In this document: positions 1 through 5,869 of the stretch, piece by piece
How the letters are laid out: each line of letters begins with the position of its first letter
Position numbering within the stretch: the first letter of the stretch is position 1
Assembly: GCA_955652845.1 (NCBI GenBank)
Contig: CATPBY010000011.1
Location: 1 to 6,922, forward strand
DNA: 6,922 bases
From: an uncultured Terriglobales bacterium
GTDB lineage: Bacteria; Acidobacteriota; Terriglobia; Terriglobales; Acidobacteriaceae
Direction: 5' to 3'
Notes under the pieces: generated by a model
Told to the model about the DNA's origin: nothing
Seen by the model: only the letters and a program-made list of their open reading frames with translations
The model's database searches: none
Position numbers and translations under genes: made by a program

Positions 1-957
1 ATTGTCGTACTAACGGGCGGTACGGGAGGCGCCAAGTTCGTGGATGGCCTGCGGCAAGTGGTCTCCGCAAAAGAACTCACTATCATCGTCAATACGGGAG
101 ACGATCTGGAATGGTGGGGCTTGTACGTAAGCCCCGACCTTGATTCGATCACCTACGTCTTAGCGGGTCTGCTGAGCAAAGAGCGCGGCTGGGGCGTTAA
201 GGGGGACACTTTTTTTTGTCTCCAGGCCATGGGTGAACTGGGAGAGCCGATCTGGTTTCACACCGGAGACCGGGATCTCGCGGTTCACTTGCTTCGTTCG
301 AAATTATTGACGAAGGGCAAGACCCTGACCGAGGTGACTGCCGAGATTGCTGCGAAGATGGGAGTTCAGGCGCGAATCCTTCCGATGAGCGATTCTCGGG
401 TGGAAACTCGCGTGGACACTCCGGTTGGCGATTTGAGCTTCGAAGAATATTTTGTACAACGCTGGTATCAGGATCCGGTGAAATCGGTTCGGTTCGCCGG
501 AGTCGCAGATGCGGAACCGGCCCCAGGTGTGATCGACGCCATCATGTCAGCCAGCGTGGTATTGCTGGCGCCAAGCAATCCGGTTACCAGCATTGGTCCT
601 ATTCTGGCGGTGCCGGGAGTGGTGGATGCGCTGAAGCAAACCCGGGCGCCGGTGGCCGCCATCAGTCCGATTGTAGGAGGATCCGCAGTTTCGGGGCCTG
701 CTGGTATCTTGATGGCTGCGCAGGGACTGCCCGTTTCTATCGCGGGCGTCGCCCAGGCGTATGGTGAGTTTCTGGACATTCTGATTGTCGACAGCCGCGA
801 TGCTCAGGCTGCAGAAGGATTGCGAAAGACTGGACTGCGCGTCCATTGCGCCGGCACGATTATGAATACGCCCGACGAAAAGGCTGCGCTGGCTCGACAG
901 GTGCTCTCGCTGATTTCCACCGAAAGCGCGGCCCGCGCGGGCGCGGAACCATCATGA
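1..957 (+). CDS. cofD: CofD/FbiA-type phospholactate (or PEP) transferase, 5'-partial
   Basis: This enzyme joins the phospho-acid moiety of a guanylylated three-carbon donor (lactyl- or enolpyruvyl-diphospho-guanosine) to FO, giving F420-0 or dehydro-F420-0. The frame is open from base 1 and supplies 318 residues. It begins IVVLTGGTGGAKFVDGL, the glycine-rich motif that lies at the extreme N-terminus of the family, so probably only the start codon and one to three residues are missing. Other family marks are NTGDDLEWWG and SPDLDS (acidic metal/substrate site, about residues 33-50), the GDRDLA segment, PMSDSRVETRV, LAPSNPVTSIGPIL and ISPIVGGSAVSGPAG. The ATG at base 40 falls inside the nucleotide-binding motif and cannot be the true start. 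The stop overlaps the cofC start as ATGA, indicating translational coupling. The choice between 2-phospholactate and PEP as donor precursor cannot be read from this sequence. Family assignment is very secure. Confidence 0.96.
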   Translation: MVVLTGGTGGAKFVDGLRQVVSAKELTIIVNTGDDLEWWGLYVSPDLDSITYVLAGLLSKERGWGVKGDTFFCLQAMGELGEPIWFHTGDRDLAVHLLRSKLLTKGKTLTEVTAEIAAKMGVQARILPMSDSRVETRVDTPVGDLSFEEYFVQRWYQDPVKSVRFAGVADAEPAPGVIDAIMSASVVLLAPSNPVTSIGPILAVPGVVDALKQTRAPVAAISPIVGGSAVSGPAGILMAAQGLPVSIAGVAQAYGEFLDILIVDSRDAQAAEGLRKTGLRVHCAGTIMNTPDEKAALARQVLSLISTESAARAGAEPS

Positions 958-1622
958 TCCTCGTTCCGGTTAAGAACCTTGCCAACGCCAAGCAGCGTCT
1001 CGCACCCGTTGCCGATCAGTCCTCCCGGAGCGAACTGGCCCGTGCCATGTTGTTCGACGTGCTTGATACTCTGGCGACCTGCGTCGATCGCGACGAGGTA
1101 AGCGTAGTCACCAGCGACCTCTTCGCCATTCACCTCGCCCAGCAGTTTCACTTTGCCGTGATTGCCGACCAAGCCAGCCGAACTGAGACCGAGGCCATCG
1201 AGATCGCCACTCAAGTATGTCAATCGCGAGGGGTGGAAAGCACCTTGGTAATTCCCGGTGATATTCCGCTGATCCAGCCTTGGGAATTGGATAAGATTTT
1301 TGGCGCCGCGCCTCCCGAAGGCTCCGTGGTCGTGCCAGCCGCTGATGGACGAGGTACGAACGCGATCTGGCGTCGCCCTGCCGGACTCTTCCCCTTGCGC
1401 TTCGGTAACGACAGCTTCAAGCCCCATCTGGCGGCTGCCCGAGCGACGCAAAAACCTTCCGTCGTGCTCTCTCTGCCGGGTATTGCGCTGGATGTGGACA
1501 ATCCGTCCGACCTGGCGCAACTTGCAAGCGCACCCGGCGAAACCCGTGCCCAGCAGTTGATCCGGCAGTGGGACTTGGCCACTCTGTCTCAGGCCAATCT
1601 GCCTTTGGCCGCGAATGAGTAG
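954..1622 (+). CDS. cofC: CofC-type phospholactate/PEP guanylyltransferase
   Basis: CofC transfers GMP from GTP to 2-phospholactate or phosphoenolpyruvate, making the unstable donor consumed by CofD. The predicted protein has 222 residues, normal for a stand-alone CofC. The start at 954 gives MILVPVKNLANAKQRL, which matches the family N-terminus (VPVK plus a basic K/R pair that binds the nucleotide). The frame continues upstream to an ATG at 846, but that extension would lie inside cofD and has no family character. Further marks are VIPGDIPLI (residues 99-107, with D103 a likely metal ligand), DGRGTNAIW (131-139), the FGNDSFKPHL loop (150-159) and ALDVDNPSDL (178-187) with its acidic pair. 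The start overlaps the cofD stop by four bases and has no strong Shine-Dalgarno, so reinitiation after cofD is likely. The stop codon is followed at once by the cofE ATG. Confidence 0.94.
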   Translation: MILVPVKNLANAKQRLAPVADQSSRSELARAMLFDVLDTLATCVDRDEVSVVTSDLFAIHLAQQFHFAVIADQASRTETEAIEIATQVCQSRGVESTLVIPGDIPLIQPWELDKIFGAAPPEGSVVVPAADGRGTNAIWRRPAGLFPLRFGNDSFKPHLAAARATQKPSVVLSLPGIALDVDNPSDLAQLASAPGETRAQQLIRQWDLATLSQANLPLAANE

Positions 1623-2393
1623 ATGATCGAGGTGGACCACCCTCGGGAGTTGCGAATTATCCCCATTTCTTTTCCCGATGAGATACGGCCGGGAGATTCG
1701 TTAGCTGAAAAACTTATGCGCGCGCTGAAGCTTCGGAAATTGTCGCCAGAAAAAGGAGACATTTTGATTGTGAAACACAAAATTGTCTCCAAGGCGGAGG
1801 GTCAACTCGTCGAACTGAATAAGATCAAAACGTCAGCTGCTTCGCGTGCCTGGGCCCGGCGCTATCAACTGGACCCCCGGGTGACGGAGTTGGCCCTCAA
1901 GCAAAGTCGACGTCTGGTTCGGCGCGGGCGGGGCGTGCTTATTACTCAGACCCGCCACGGACTGATCTGCGCGAACAGTGGAGTGGATGTCTCCAATGTG
2001 GACGGCGGCCGCCATGCTCTGCTGCTACCGAGGAATCCCGACCGCTCGGCGGCCAATTTATACCGCGAACTGCAAAAGCGTTTGAACCTTTCCCTCCCGG
2101 TGATCATCACTGATAGTTTCGGACGTCCCTGGCGCGAGGGATTGACGGAAGCAGCCATCGGAGTTGCCGGCATGAAGCCGCTGCACGACTACCGCGGGGG
2201 GCTCGACCCCCACGGTTATCCGTTGCGGGTGAGTATTGAAGCCGTCGCCGATGAACTGGCTTGCGCCGCGGGCCTGGTCTGCGGCAAGCTGGCCCGCACG
2301 CCAGCGTGTATCATTCGAGGTTTTCCCTATCGGCGGGGGCGGGGCATGGCCCGAGAGTTGATTCGCCCTGCTGCTGATGACCTGTTTCGCTGA
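1623..2393 (+). CDS. cofE: F420-0:gamma-glutamyl ligase, single-domain CofE
   Basis: CofE is a GTP-dependent ligase that adds L-glutamate units to F420-0, the first of them gamma-linked. The protein has 256 residues, the size of archaeal CofE and of the N-terminal half of actinobacterial FbiB. Visible family motifs are IRPGDSLAEKL (21-31), VKHKIVSKAEG (50-60), HGLICANSGVDVSNV (112-126), LPRNPDRSAANL (135-146), VIITDSFGRPWREG (160-173), TEAAIGVAGM (175-184) and the DYRGGLDPHGYPL to AVADELACAAGLVCGKL stretch (189-223). It starts with ATG directly after the cofC stop, with no spacer, so translation is probably coupled. About ten residues precede the usual family start. It ends after the ligase domain: the nitroreductase-like FMN domain that forms the second half of FbiB is absent, and no gene for it follows. 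The family call is secure; glutamate chain length cannot be predicted. Confidence 0.95.
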   Translation: MIEVDHPRELRIIPISFPDEIRPGDSLAEKLMRALKLRKLSPEKGDILIVKHKIVSKAEGQLVELNKIKTSAASRAWARRYQLDPRVTELALKQSRRLVRRGRGVLITQTRHGLICANSGVDVSNVDGGRHALLLPRNPDRSAANLYRELQKRLNLSLPVIITDSFGRPWREGLTEAAIGVAGMKPLHDYRGGLDPHGYPLRVSIEAVADELACAAGLVCGKLARTPACIIRGFPYRRGRGMARELIRPAADDLFR

Positions 2394-2402
2394 GAAAGTT
2401 TT

Positions 2403-2410
2403 GAGGAGGG
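2403..2410 (+). promoter_or_regulatory. Strong Shine-Dalgarno for cofH
   Basis: GAGGAGGG in the 20-base cofE-cofH gap contains a full AGGAGG core. It lies only 3-4 bases before the GTG at 2414, closer than usual. It supports that GTG as the cofH start, since the next in-frame ATG (2486) has no comparable site. It is the best ribosome-binding site in the F420 cluster; the other internal junctions appear to rely on overlap or coupling. Confidence 0.75.
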
Positions 2411-2413
2411 CTT

Positions 2414-3646
2414 GTGATTCGAACGCAGACAAATTCGGAACTGGAAAATTTCCCCTCCCTCGAGTGGTCTGAGATCGCGCCTGGCATGACTTACGAGTCG
2501 CGCGCTGCGCTCGACAAGGTACTCGATTTCCAGGATGGCAGTGTGCTTTCGCCCTCAGAGCGCCAATTGCTGGCCGATGCCAAGGGTGATGATCTGCTCG
2601 GGTTGCTGGTGGCCGCGGATGCTTTGCGGCGGGACCTGGTAGGGAATCTCGTCACCTACGTCGTGAATCGCAACATCAATTTCACTAACATCTGCTTTGT
2701 GGGGTGCAAGTTCTGCGCCTTCAGCCGTGGCCCTCGCGAATCCGACGCCTACTTTCAAACTCCGGAGCAAGTTGGACAGAAGGCCCTGGAAGCGTGGGAG
2801 GCGGGCGCAAGCGAAGTTTGCATTCAGGGTGGTCTGCCTCACGGCTTGCCGGCGTTTTACTACCGCGATGTTTTGCGCGCCGTCAAAAAAGCCACTCCCC
2901 TAATGCACATTCATGCTTTCTCGCCAATGGAGATAGTCTTCGGGGTCGAGTTAACCGGAATGCCGCTGCAGGATTATCTGTGCATGTTGAGGGACAACGG
3001 TCTCGACACTTTGCCCGGAACTGCCGCCGAAATTCTCGACGACGACGTGCGCCAGGTGCTTTCGCGCAACAAGCTCTCGACCGAGCAGTGGAAGCAGGTC
3101 ATCCGCACCGCCCACCGTTGTGGCATCCGCAGCACGTCTACGCTCATGTACGGGCACATTGAAACGCCCGTGCATTGGGTCAATCAGTTAATGCTTTTGC
3201 GGGAGATACAGCGCGAAACCGGTGGTTTTACCGAGTTTGTTCCGCTTGGCTTCGTGCATCAGAACACACTGCTGTTCCATCAGGGGATTTCGCGTCCTGG
3301 CCCCACTCTTGCCGAGCATCTCAAGATTCATGCTCTGGCGCGGGTGCTGTTGGCAGGCTCGATCAGTAACATCCAGGTTTCGTGGGTAAAGCTCAACCGC
3401 CGCTTGTCTCAGCTTTGCCTTCACGCCGGGGCCAACGACTATGGCGGGACACTGATGGAAGAAAATATTTCTCGCGAGGCCGGGGCAACGGCTGGACAGC
3501 ACACAAAACCGGGCGAGTTCCAGTCGCTGATTCTTGAAATCGGCCGAATTCCCGCCGAACGCAACACCACCTACACCCATATCAACCTCAAGCTGCAGCC
3601 GGAGCGGTTCACGCTCGAACAGGTCCACGAACCGGAGTTCGCCTGA
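2414..3646 (+). CDS. cofH: FO synthase subunit 2 (CofH), radical SAM enzyme
   Basis: CofH uses S-adenosylmethionine and a 4Fe-4S cluster to join tyrosine to a flavin-pathway pyrimidine (5-amino-6-ribitylaminouracil); CofG then closes the deazaflavin ring of FO. The protein has 410 residues. The radical SAM cluster motif CFVGCKFC lies at residues 94-101 (C94, C98, C101), preceded by VVNRNINFTN (83-92), a strong CofH/FbiC mark. Other blocks are EVCIQGGLP (134-142), HIHAFSPMEI (165-174), GLDTLPGTAAEILDD (196-210), STLMYGHIETP (242-252), GGFTEFVPLGFVHQN (270-284), QVSWVKL (321-327) and GANDYGGTLMEENISREAG (339-357). The blocks correspond to the C-terminal half of FbiC, the fused actinobacterial enzyme. 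The first 80 or so residues resemble the region before the cluster motif there. Start is GTG behind a strong Shine-Dalgarno. No CofG half is attached or present in the window. MqnC/MqnE relatives are less likely because of the specific motifs and the F420 context. Confidence 0.95.
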   Translation: MIRTQTNSELENFPSLEWSEIAPGMTYESRAALDKVLDFQDGSVLSPSERQLLADAKGDDLLGLLVAADALRRDLVGNLVTYVVNRNINFTNICFVGCKFCAFSRGPRESDAYFQTPEQVGQKALEAWEAGASEVCIQGGLPHGLPAFYYRDVLRAVKKATPLMHIHAFSPMEIVFGVELTGMPLQDYLCMLRDNGLDTLPGTAAEILDDDVRQVLSRNKLSTEQWKQVIRTAHRCGIRSTSTLMYGHIETPVHWVNQLMLLREIQRETGGFTEFVPLGFVHQNTLLFHQGISRPGPTLAEHLKIHALARVLLAGSISNIQVSWVKLNRRLSQLCLHAGANDYGGTLMEENISREAGATAGQHTKPGEFQSLILEIGRIPAERNTTYTHINLKLQPERFTLEQVHEPEFA

Positions 3647-3647
3647 C

Positions 3648-4346
3648 GTGCCCAGGCCTATCGCAGTTCTCGGGGGCACTGGACCGGAAGGATTCGGCCT
3701 GGCATTGCGCTGGGCCCGCGCCGGTGAAACGATCATTATCGGGTCGCGCGATGCCAGGCGCGCACAGGATGCGGCAGAAAAGATTAATGCGACCGTGGGA
3801 GACAAGACACGCGCATCGGGCAATGAAAACAACGCGGCTTGCGCCGCCGCCGATCTGCTTGTGCTCACGGTTCCGTTTGAAGGCCACGCTGCGCTCCTGA
3901 AGCAAATCAAGCCGGTAATTCGCCCCGGCAGCATTCTGGTTGACACGACGGTGCCGCTGGCGGCCAGCGTAGGCGGGCGGGCCACCCGAACACTCGGCAT
4001 TTGGCAGGGCTCTGCCGCCCAGGAAACCGCGGAACTGGCTCCCAAAGGCGTCTCTGTTGTGGGCGCATTCCATAGCGTTTCGGCTGAACTTTTGAACGCT
4101 GATGGTCCGGTGGAGTGCGACGTGATTGTCTGCAGCGATGATCCTACAGCGAGCGAGGCTGTGCGCTTTCTGGCTGCAAAGATTCCGGGTATCCGCGCCA
4201 TCGATGGAGGAAAGCTCGAGAACGCCCGTATTCTCGAACAGATAACCGCCCTATTGATCGGCCTCAATATCCGTCACAAAGGCCATTCCGGAATCCGAAT
4301 CACTGGGTTGCCGGCAGCCGCATATCAATCACAGGATGGCACCTAG
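3648..4346 (+). CDS. npdG: F420-dependent NADP reductase (NpdG/Fno family)
   Basis: The enzyme exchanges hydride between F420 and NADP(H) in the cytosol; in an aerobic bacterium it would most likely supply F420H2 from NADPH. The predicted 232 residues form a single Rossmann domain of family length. At the N-terminus PIAVLGGTGPEGFGLALRWA (residues 4-23) is the dinucleotide loop. GSRDARRA (32-39) follows the second strand, where the Ser-Arg pair is known in this family to bind the NADP 2'-phosphate. Later blocks are VLTVPFEGH (72-80), DTTVPL (99-104), GAFHSVSAELL (139-149), DVIVCSDD (158-165), IDGGKLENARILE (185-197) and the end HKGHSGIRITGL (210-221). I place the start at the GTG at 3648, one base after the cofH stop; a GGAG lies about ten bases upstream. 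An upstream in-frame ATG at 3534 would add 38 residues of non-family sequence read through cofH. The catalytic direction and partner enzymes are inference. Confidence 0.9.
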   Translation: MPRPIAVLGGTGPEGFGLALRWARAGETIIIGSRDARRAQDAAEKINATVGDKTRASGNENNAACAAADLLVLTVPFEGHAALLKQIKPVIRPGSILVDTTVPLAASVGGRATRTLGIWQGSAAQETAELAPKGVSVVGAFHSVSAELLNADGPVECDVIVCSDDPTASEAVRFLAAKIPGIRAIDGGKLENARILEQITALLIGLNIRHKGHSGIRITGLPAAAYQSQDGT

Positions 4347-4384
4347 TGACTGCGAGATAGTGGAGAACGTCCTGGTATTTCGCT

Positions 4385-5158
4385 ATGAACGACTCCGCCC
4401 GCGCCGTAGAATTTCGCAACGTTTCCTACCGGCTGGACGACGGCCACGCACTCATCCATGGCCTCAACCTCGAGGTGCTGCGCGGAGAAACGCTGGTGCT
4501 CCTGGGCCGCAGCGGGTCCGGCAAGACTACGACCCTCAAACTGATTAATCACCTGCTGCGTGCAAGCGAGGGGGAAGTGCGCGTGGACGGGCGCTCCACG
4601 CGTGAATGGAACGTGATCCGGTTGCGGCGCATGATTGGTTACGTGATTCAAGAAGTTGGGCTGTTTCCTCATTTCACGGTCGAGCGCAACATCGGTCTGG
4701 TTCCTCAGATTGAACAATGGCCCTCTGATCGAATCCGGCAACGTGTGCAGGAGTTGCTGCAACTGGTCGGCCTCGACAAGGAACTGGCCTCGCGTTATCC
4801 GCGCGAGCTTTCCGGTGGACAGCGTCAAAGAGTTGGTGTGGCTCGTGCGCTGGCCGCGGATCCACCGATCCTCCTGATGGACGAGCCTTTCGGAGCTCTT
4901 GATCCCATTACTCGCGCTGAGCTGCAGCGTGAATTTCTGGCTTTGCAACGGCGACTGCAGAAAACAGTAGTATTTGTCACGCATGATTTGCGGGAAGCGC
5001 TCCTGTTCGGCACACGCATCGCACTAATGGAGGCTGGACACTTGGTCACGGTTGGCGCGCCAGATGAGTTTGTGAATTCTACCGAGCCTCTGGTTACCGC
5101 TTACGTCGACGCATTTGGCACCGACTTCAACTACAACAAAAAGCGAGGCCGCTCATGA
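4385..5158 (+). CDS. ABC importer ATPase, osmoprotectant (OpuCA/OsmV) type without CBS domains
   Basis: This cytoplasmic ATPase powers an importer, most likely for glycine betaine, choline or a related compatible solute. In its 257 residues all ABC elements are intact: Walker A GRSGSGKTT (41-49), Q-loop YVIQE (86-90, Q89), signature LSGGQRQRV (142-150), Walker B ILLMDEPFGALD (162-173) and H-loop VFVTHD (196-201, H200). The variants IGYVIQEVGLFPHFTVERNI and FVTHDLREALLFGTRIALM are typical of the quaternary-amine transporter subfamily. It ends soon after the ATPase core, so the tandem CBS domains that sense ionic strength in OpuCA-type proteins are missing. A stop codon 27 bases upstream in frame leaves ATG 4385 as the first possible start. 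I see no good Shine-Dalgarno; a GGAGA is too far away (about 18 bases). The gene starts 38 bases after npdG and overlaps the permease gene by four bases. Substrate is inferred from family only. Confidence 0.88.
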   Translation: MNDSARAVEFRNVSYRLDDGHALIHGLNLEVLRGETLVLLGRSGSGKTTTLKLINHLLRASEGEVRVDGRSTREWNVIRLRRMIGYVIQEVGLFPHFTVERNIGLVPQIEQWPSDRIRQRVQELLQLVGLDKELASRYPRELSGGQRQRVGVARALAADPPILLMDEPFGALDPITRAELQREFLALQRRLQKTVVFVTHDLREALLFGTRIALMEAGHLVTVGAPDEFVNSTEPLVTAYVDAFGTDFNYNKKRGRS

Positions 5159-5787
5159 ATGTGTGGCAATTCATGGCGCAGAACCATACTGAAGTCCTGG
5201 AACTCACCCTGGAGCACCTGTGGCTGGTCGGCGCATCCACCGTTCTCGCCGTGCTGATCGGAATTCCGCTGGGCATTGCAATCACACGCTGGCCGTCACT
5301 GAACAAGCCGGTCCTGGGGAGCGCCAACATCATTCAAACCATCCCCAGCCTGGCCTTGTTCGGATTCCTTTTGCCGGCGCCGTGGATCGGTGCTCGCGCC
5401 GACCGTCTGGCCATCCTGGCGCTCACTCTCTACGCGCTGCTCCCGCTCATTCGCAACACCTACACCGGCATTAAAGGAGTGGATCCGGCTGTGGTCGAGG
5501 CCGGTCGCGGCATGGGTATGACTGACCGGCAACTCTTATGGCAAGTTGAATTGCCCCTCGCTCTCGCTGTGATCGTCGCGGGCGTGCGCGTGGCTACGGT
5601 GTTGTCCGTCGGACTGGCAACCATTGCGGCGGCCATCGGTGCCGGCGGGCTGGGAGAGTATATTTTCCGCGGCCTGGCAATGGTGAACAATCAACTCATC
5701 CTGGCTGGCGCCATACCGGCGGCTGCGCTGGCAATATCGGCGGACGTAGGACTGGGATGGCTGGAAAAACGCCTCAGCCCGCACTGA
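5155..5787 (+). CDS. ABC importer permease, OpuCB/OsmW-like (MetI-like fold)
   Basis: This is the membrane channel subunit of the importer. Its 210 residues contain about five hydrophobic segments, near 22-44, 56-76, 84-103, 136-163 and 180-200. The cytoplasmic coupling loop that contacts the ATPase is VEAGRGMGMTDRQLLWQVEL (114-133), a clear EAA-type motif. Other subfamily marks are GIPLGI (36-41), IIQTIPSLALFGFLLP (59-74), LPLIRNTYTGI (96-106) and IGAGGLGEYIFRGL (161-174). The size is that of the short OpuCB/OsmW permeases, not of a permease fused to a binding protein. The ATG forms an ATGA overlap with the ATPase stop, and a GAGG stands six bases upstream, so translation is coupled. Only one permease gene is present, so a homodimer is the simplest arrangement. 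Family is secure; the transported molecule is inferred. Confidence 0.9.
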   Translation: MNVWQFMAQNHTEVLELTLEHLWLVGASTVLAVLIGIPLGIAITRWPSLNKPVLGSANIIQTIPSLALFGFLLPAPWIGARADRLAILALTLYALLPLIRNTYTGIKGVDPAVVEAGRGMGMTDRQLLWQVELPLALAVIVAGVRVATVLSVGLATIAAAIGAGGLGEYIFRGLAMVNNQLILAGAIPAAALAISADVGLGWLEKRLSPH

Positions 5788-5806
5788 GAACCGAGAACTG
5801 GGAACA
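5786..5806 (+). repeat. Three-unit degenerate 7-bp tandem repeat
   Basis: Directly from the permease stop codon onward the sequence reads GAGAACC, GAGAACT, GGGAACA: three adjacent heptamers sharing the core G-R-GAAC. It occupies the start of the 82-base gap before the binding-protein gene. I have a general memory of similar GAGAAC-rich stretches in acidobacterial intergenic DNA, but cannot verify that here. Three copies could also be chance. Confidence 0.4.
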
Positions 5807-5817
5807 AGTACCTGACG

Positions 5818-5844
5818 TTTTTCTTTTCCGTTGCCGGGCAACGG
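5818..5844 (+). promoter_or_regulatory. Pyrimidine tract plus perfect hairpin before the binding-protein gene
   Basis: A twelve-base pyrimidine tract (5818-5829, mostly T) runs into a perfect inverted repeat CCGTTGCC-G-GGCAACGG (5828-5844; seven pairs with a three-base loop as RNA). The T run lies before the stem, not after it, so this is not an intrinsic terminator on the plus strand; on the minus strand the stem would be followed by A-rich sequence, also unsuitable. Because the hairpin separates the permease from the binding-protein gene, it could protect mRNA ends or set different expression of the two parts, a common need for binding proteins. That role is inference; the structure is seen directly. 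Confidence 0.5.
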
Positions 5845-5869
5845 GGATTACCGTCCAGGCGTCGCTCCA

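Noticed and set aside
1..39. Treating cofD as complete with an ATT start at base 1, or as starting at ATG 40.
   Set aside because: ATT is an extremely rare start and base 1 is the window edge; ATG 40 would remove the nucleotide-binding loop. A truncation of a few residues by the window is the simplest reading.
846..953. Possible upstream start of cofC at 846.
   Set aside because: The extra 36 residues lie within cofD in another frame and resemble nothing in the family; ATG 954 gives the exact CofC N-terminus and an ATGA overlap.
804..1640. Minus-strand open frame of 278 codons opposite cofC.
   Set aside because: It is antisense to a clear CofC gene and has no recognisable family features or initiation signal; stop codons are simply rare there at this base composition.
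2414..3646. Menaquinone-pathway radical SAM enzyme (MqnC or MqnE) as an alternative to CofH.
   Set aside because: Blocks such as SPMEI, LPGTAAEILDD, GGFTEFVPL and GGTLMEENISR can occur across this superfamily, but their exact form matches the FbiC/CofH group, and the gene sits between cofE and npdG.
3534..3647. Possible upstream start of npdG at 3534.
   Set aside because: It would overlap cofH by more than 100 bases and add 38 non-family residues ahead of the Rossmann loop; GTG 3648 fits the family.
3188..4267. Long open frame on the minus strand (359 codons) opposite the end of cofH and npdG.
   Set aside because: It lies opposite two securely identified genes, shows no domain or motif I recognise, and is rich in Ser, Ala, Arg and Pro as expected for the shadow of GC-rich coding DNA.
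5818..5844. Hairpin with T-rich tract as an intrinsic terminator.
   Set aside because: The T tract precedes the stem on the plus strand, and on the minus strand the stem is followed by A residues; neither orientation fits.
5831..5869. TTG at 5831 as the start of the binding lipoprotein.
   Set aside because: It lies within the hairpin, has no ribosome-binding site, and would place 13 residues with prolines and an acidic residue before an otherwise standard lipoprotein signal peptide.
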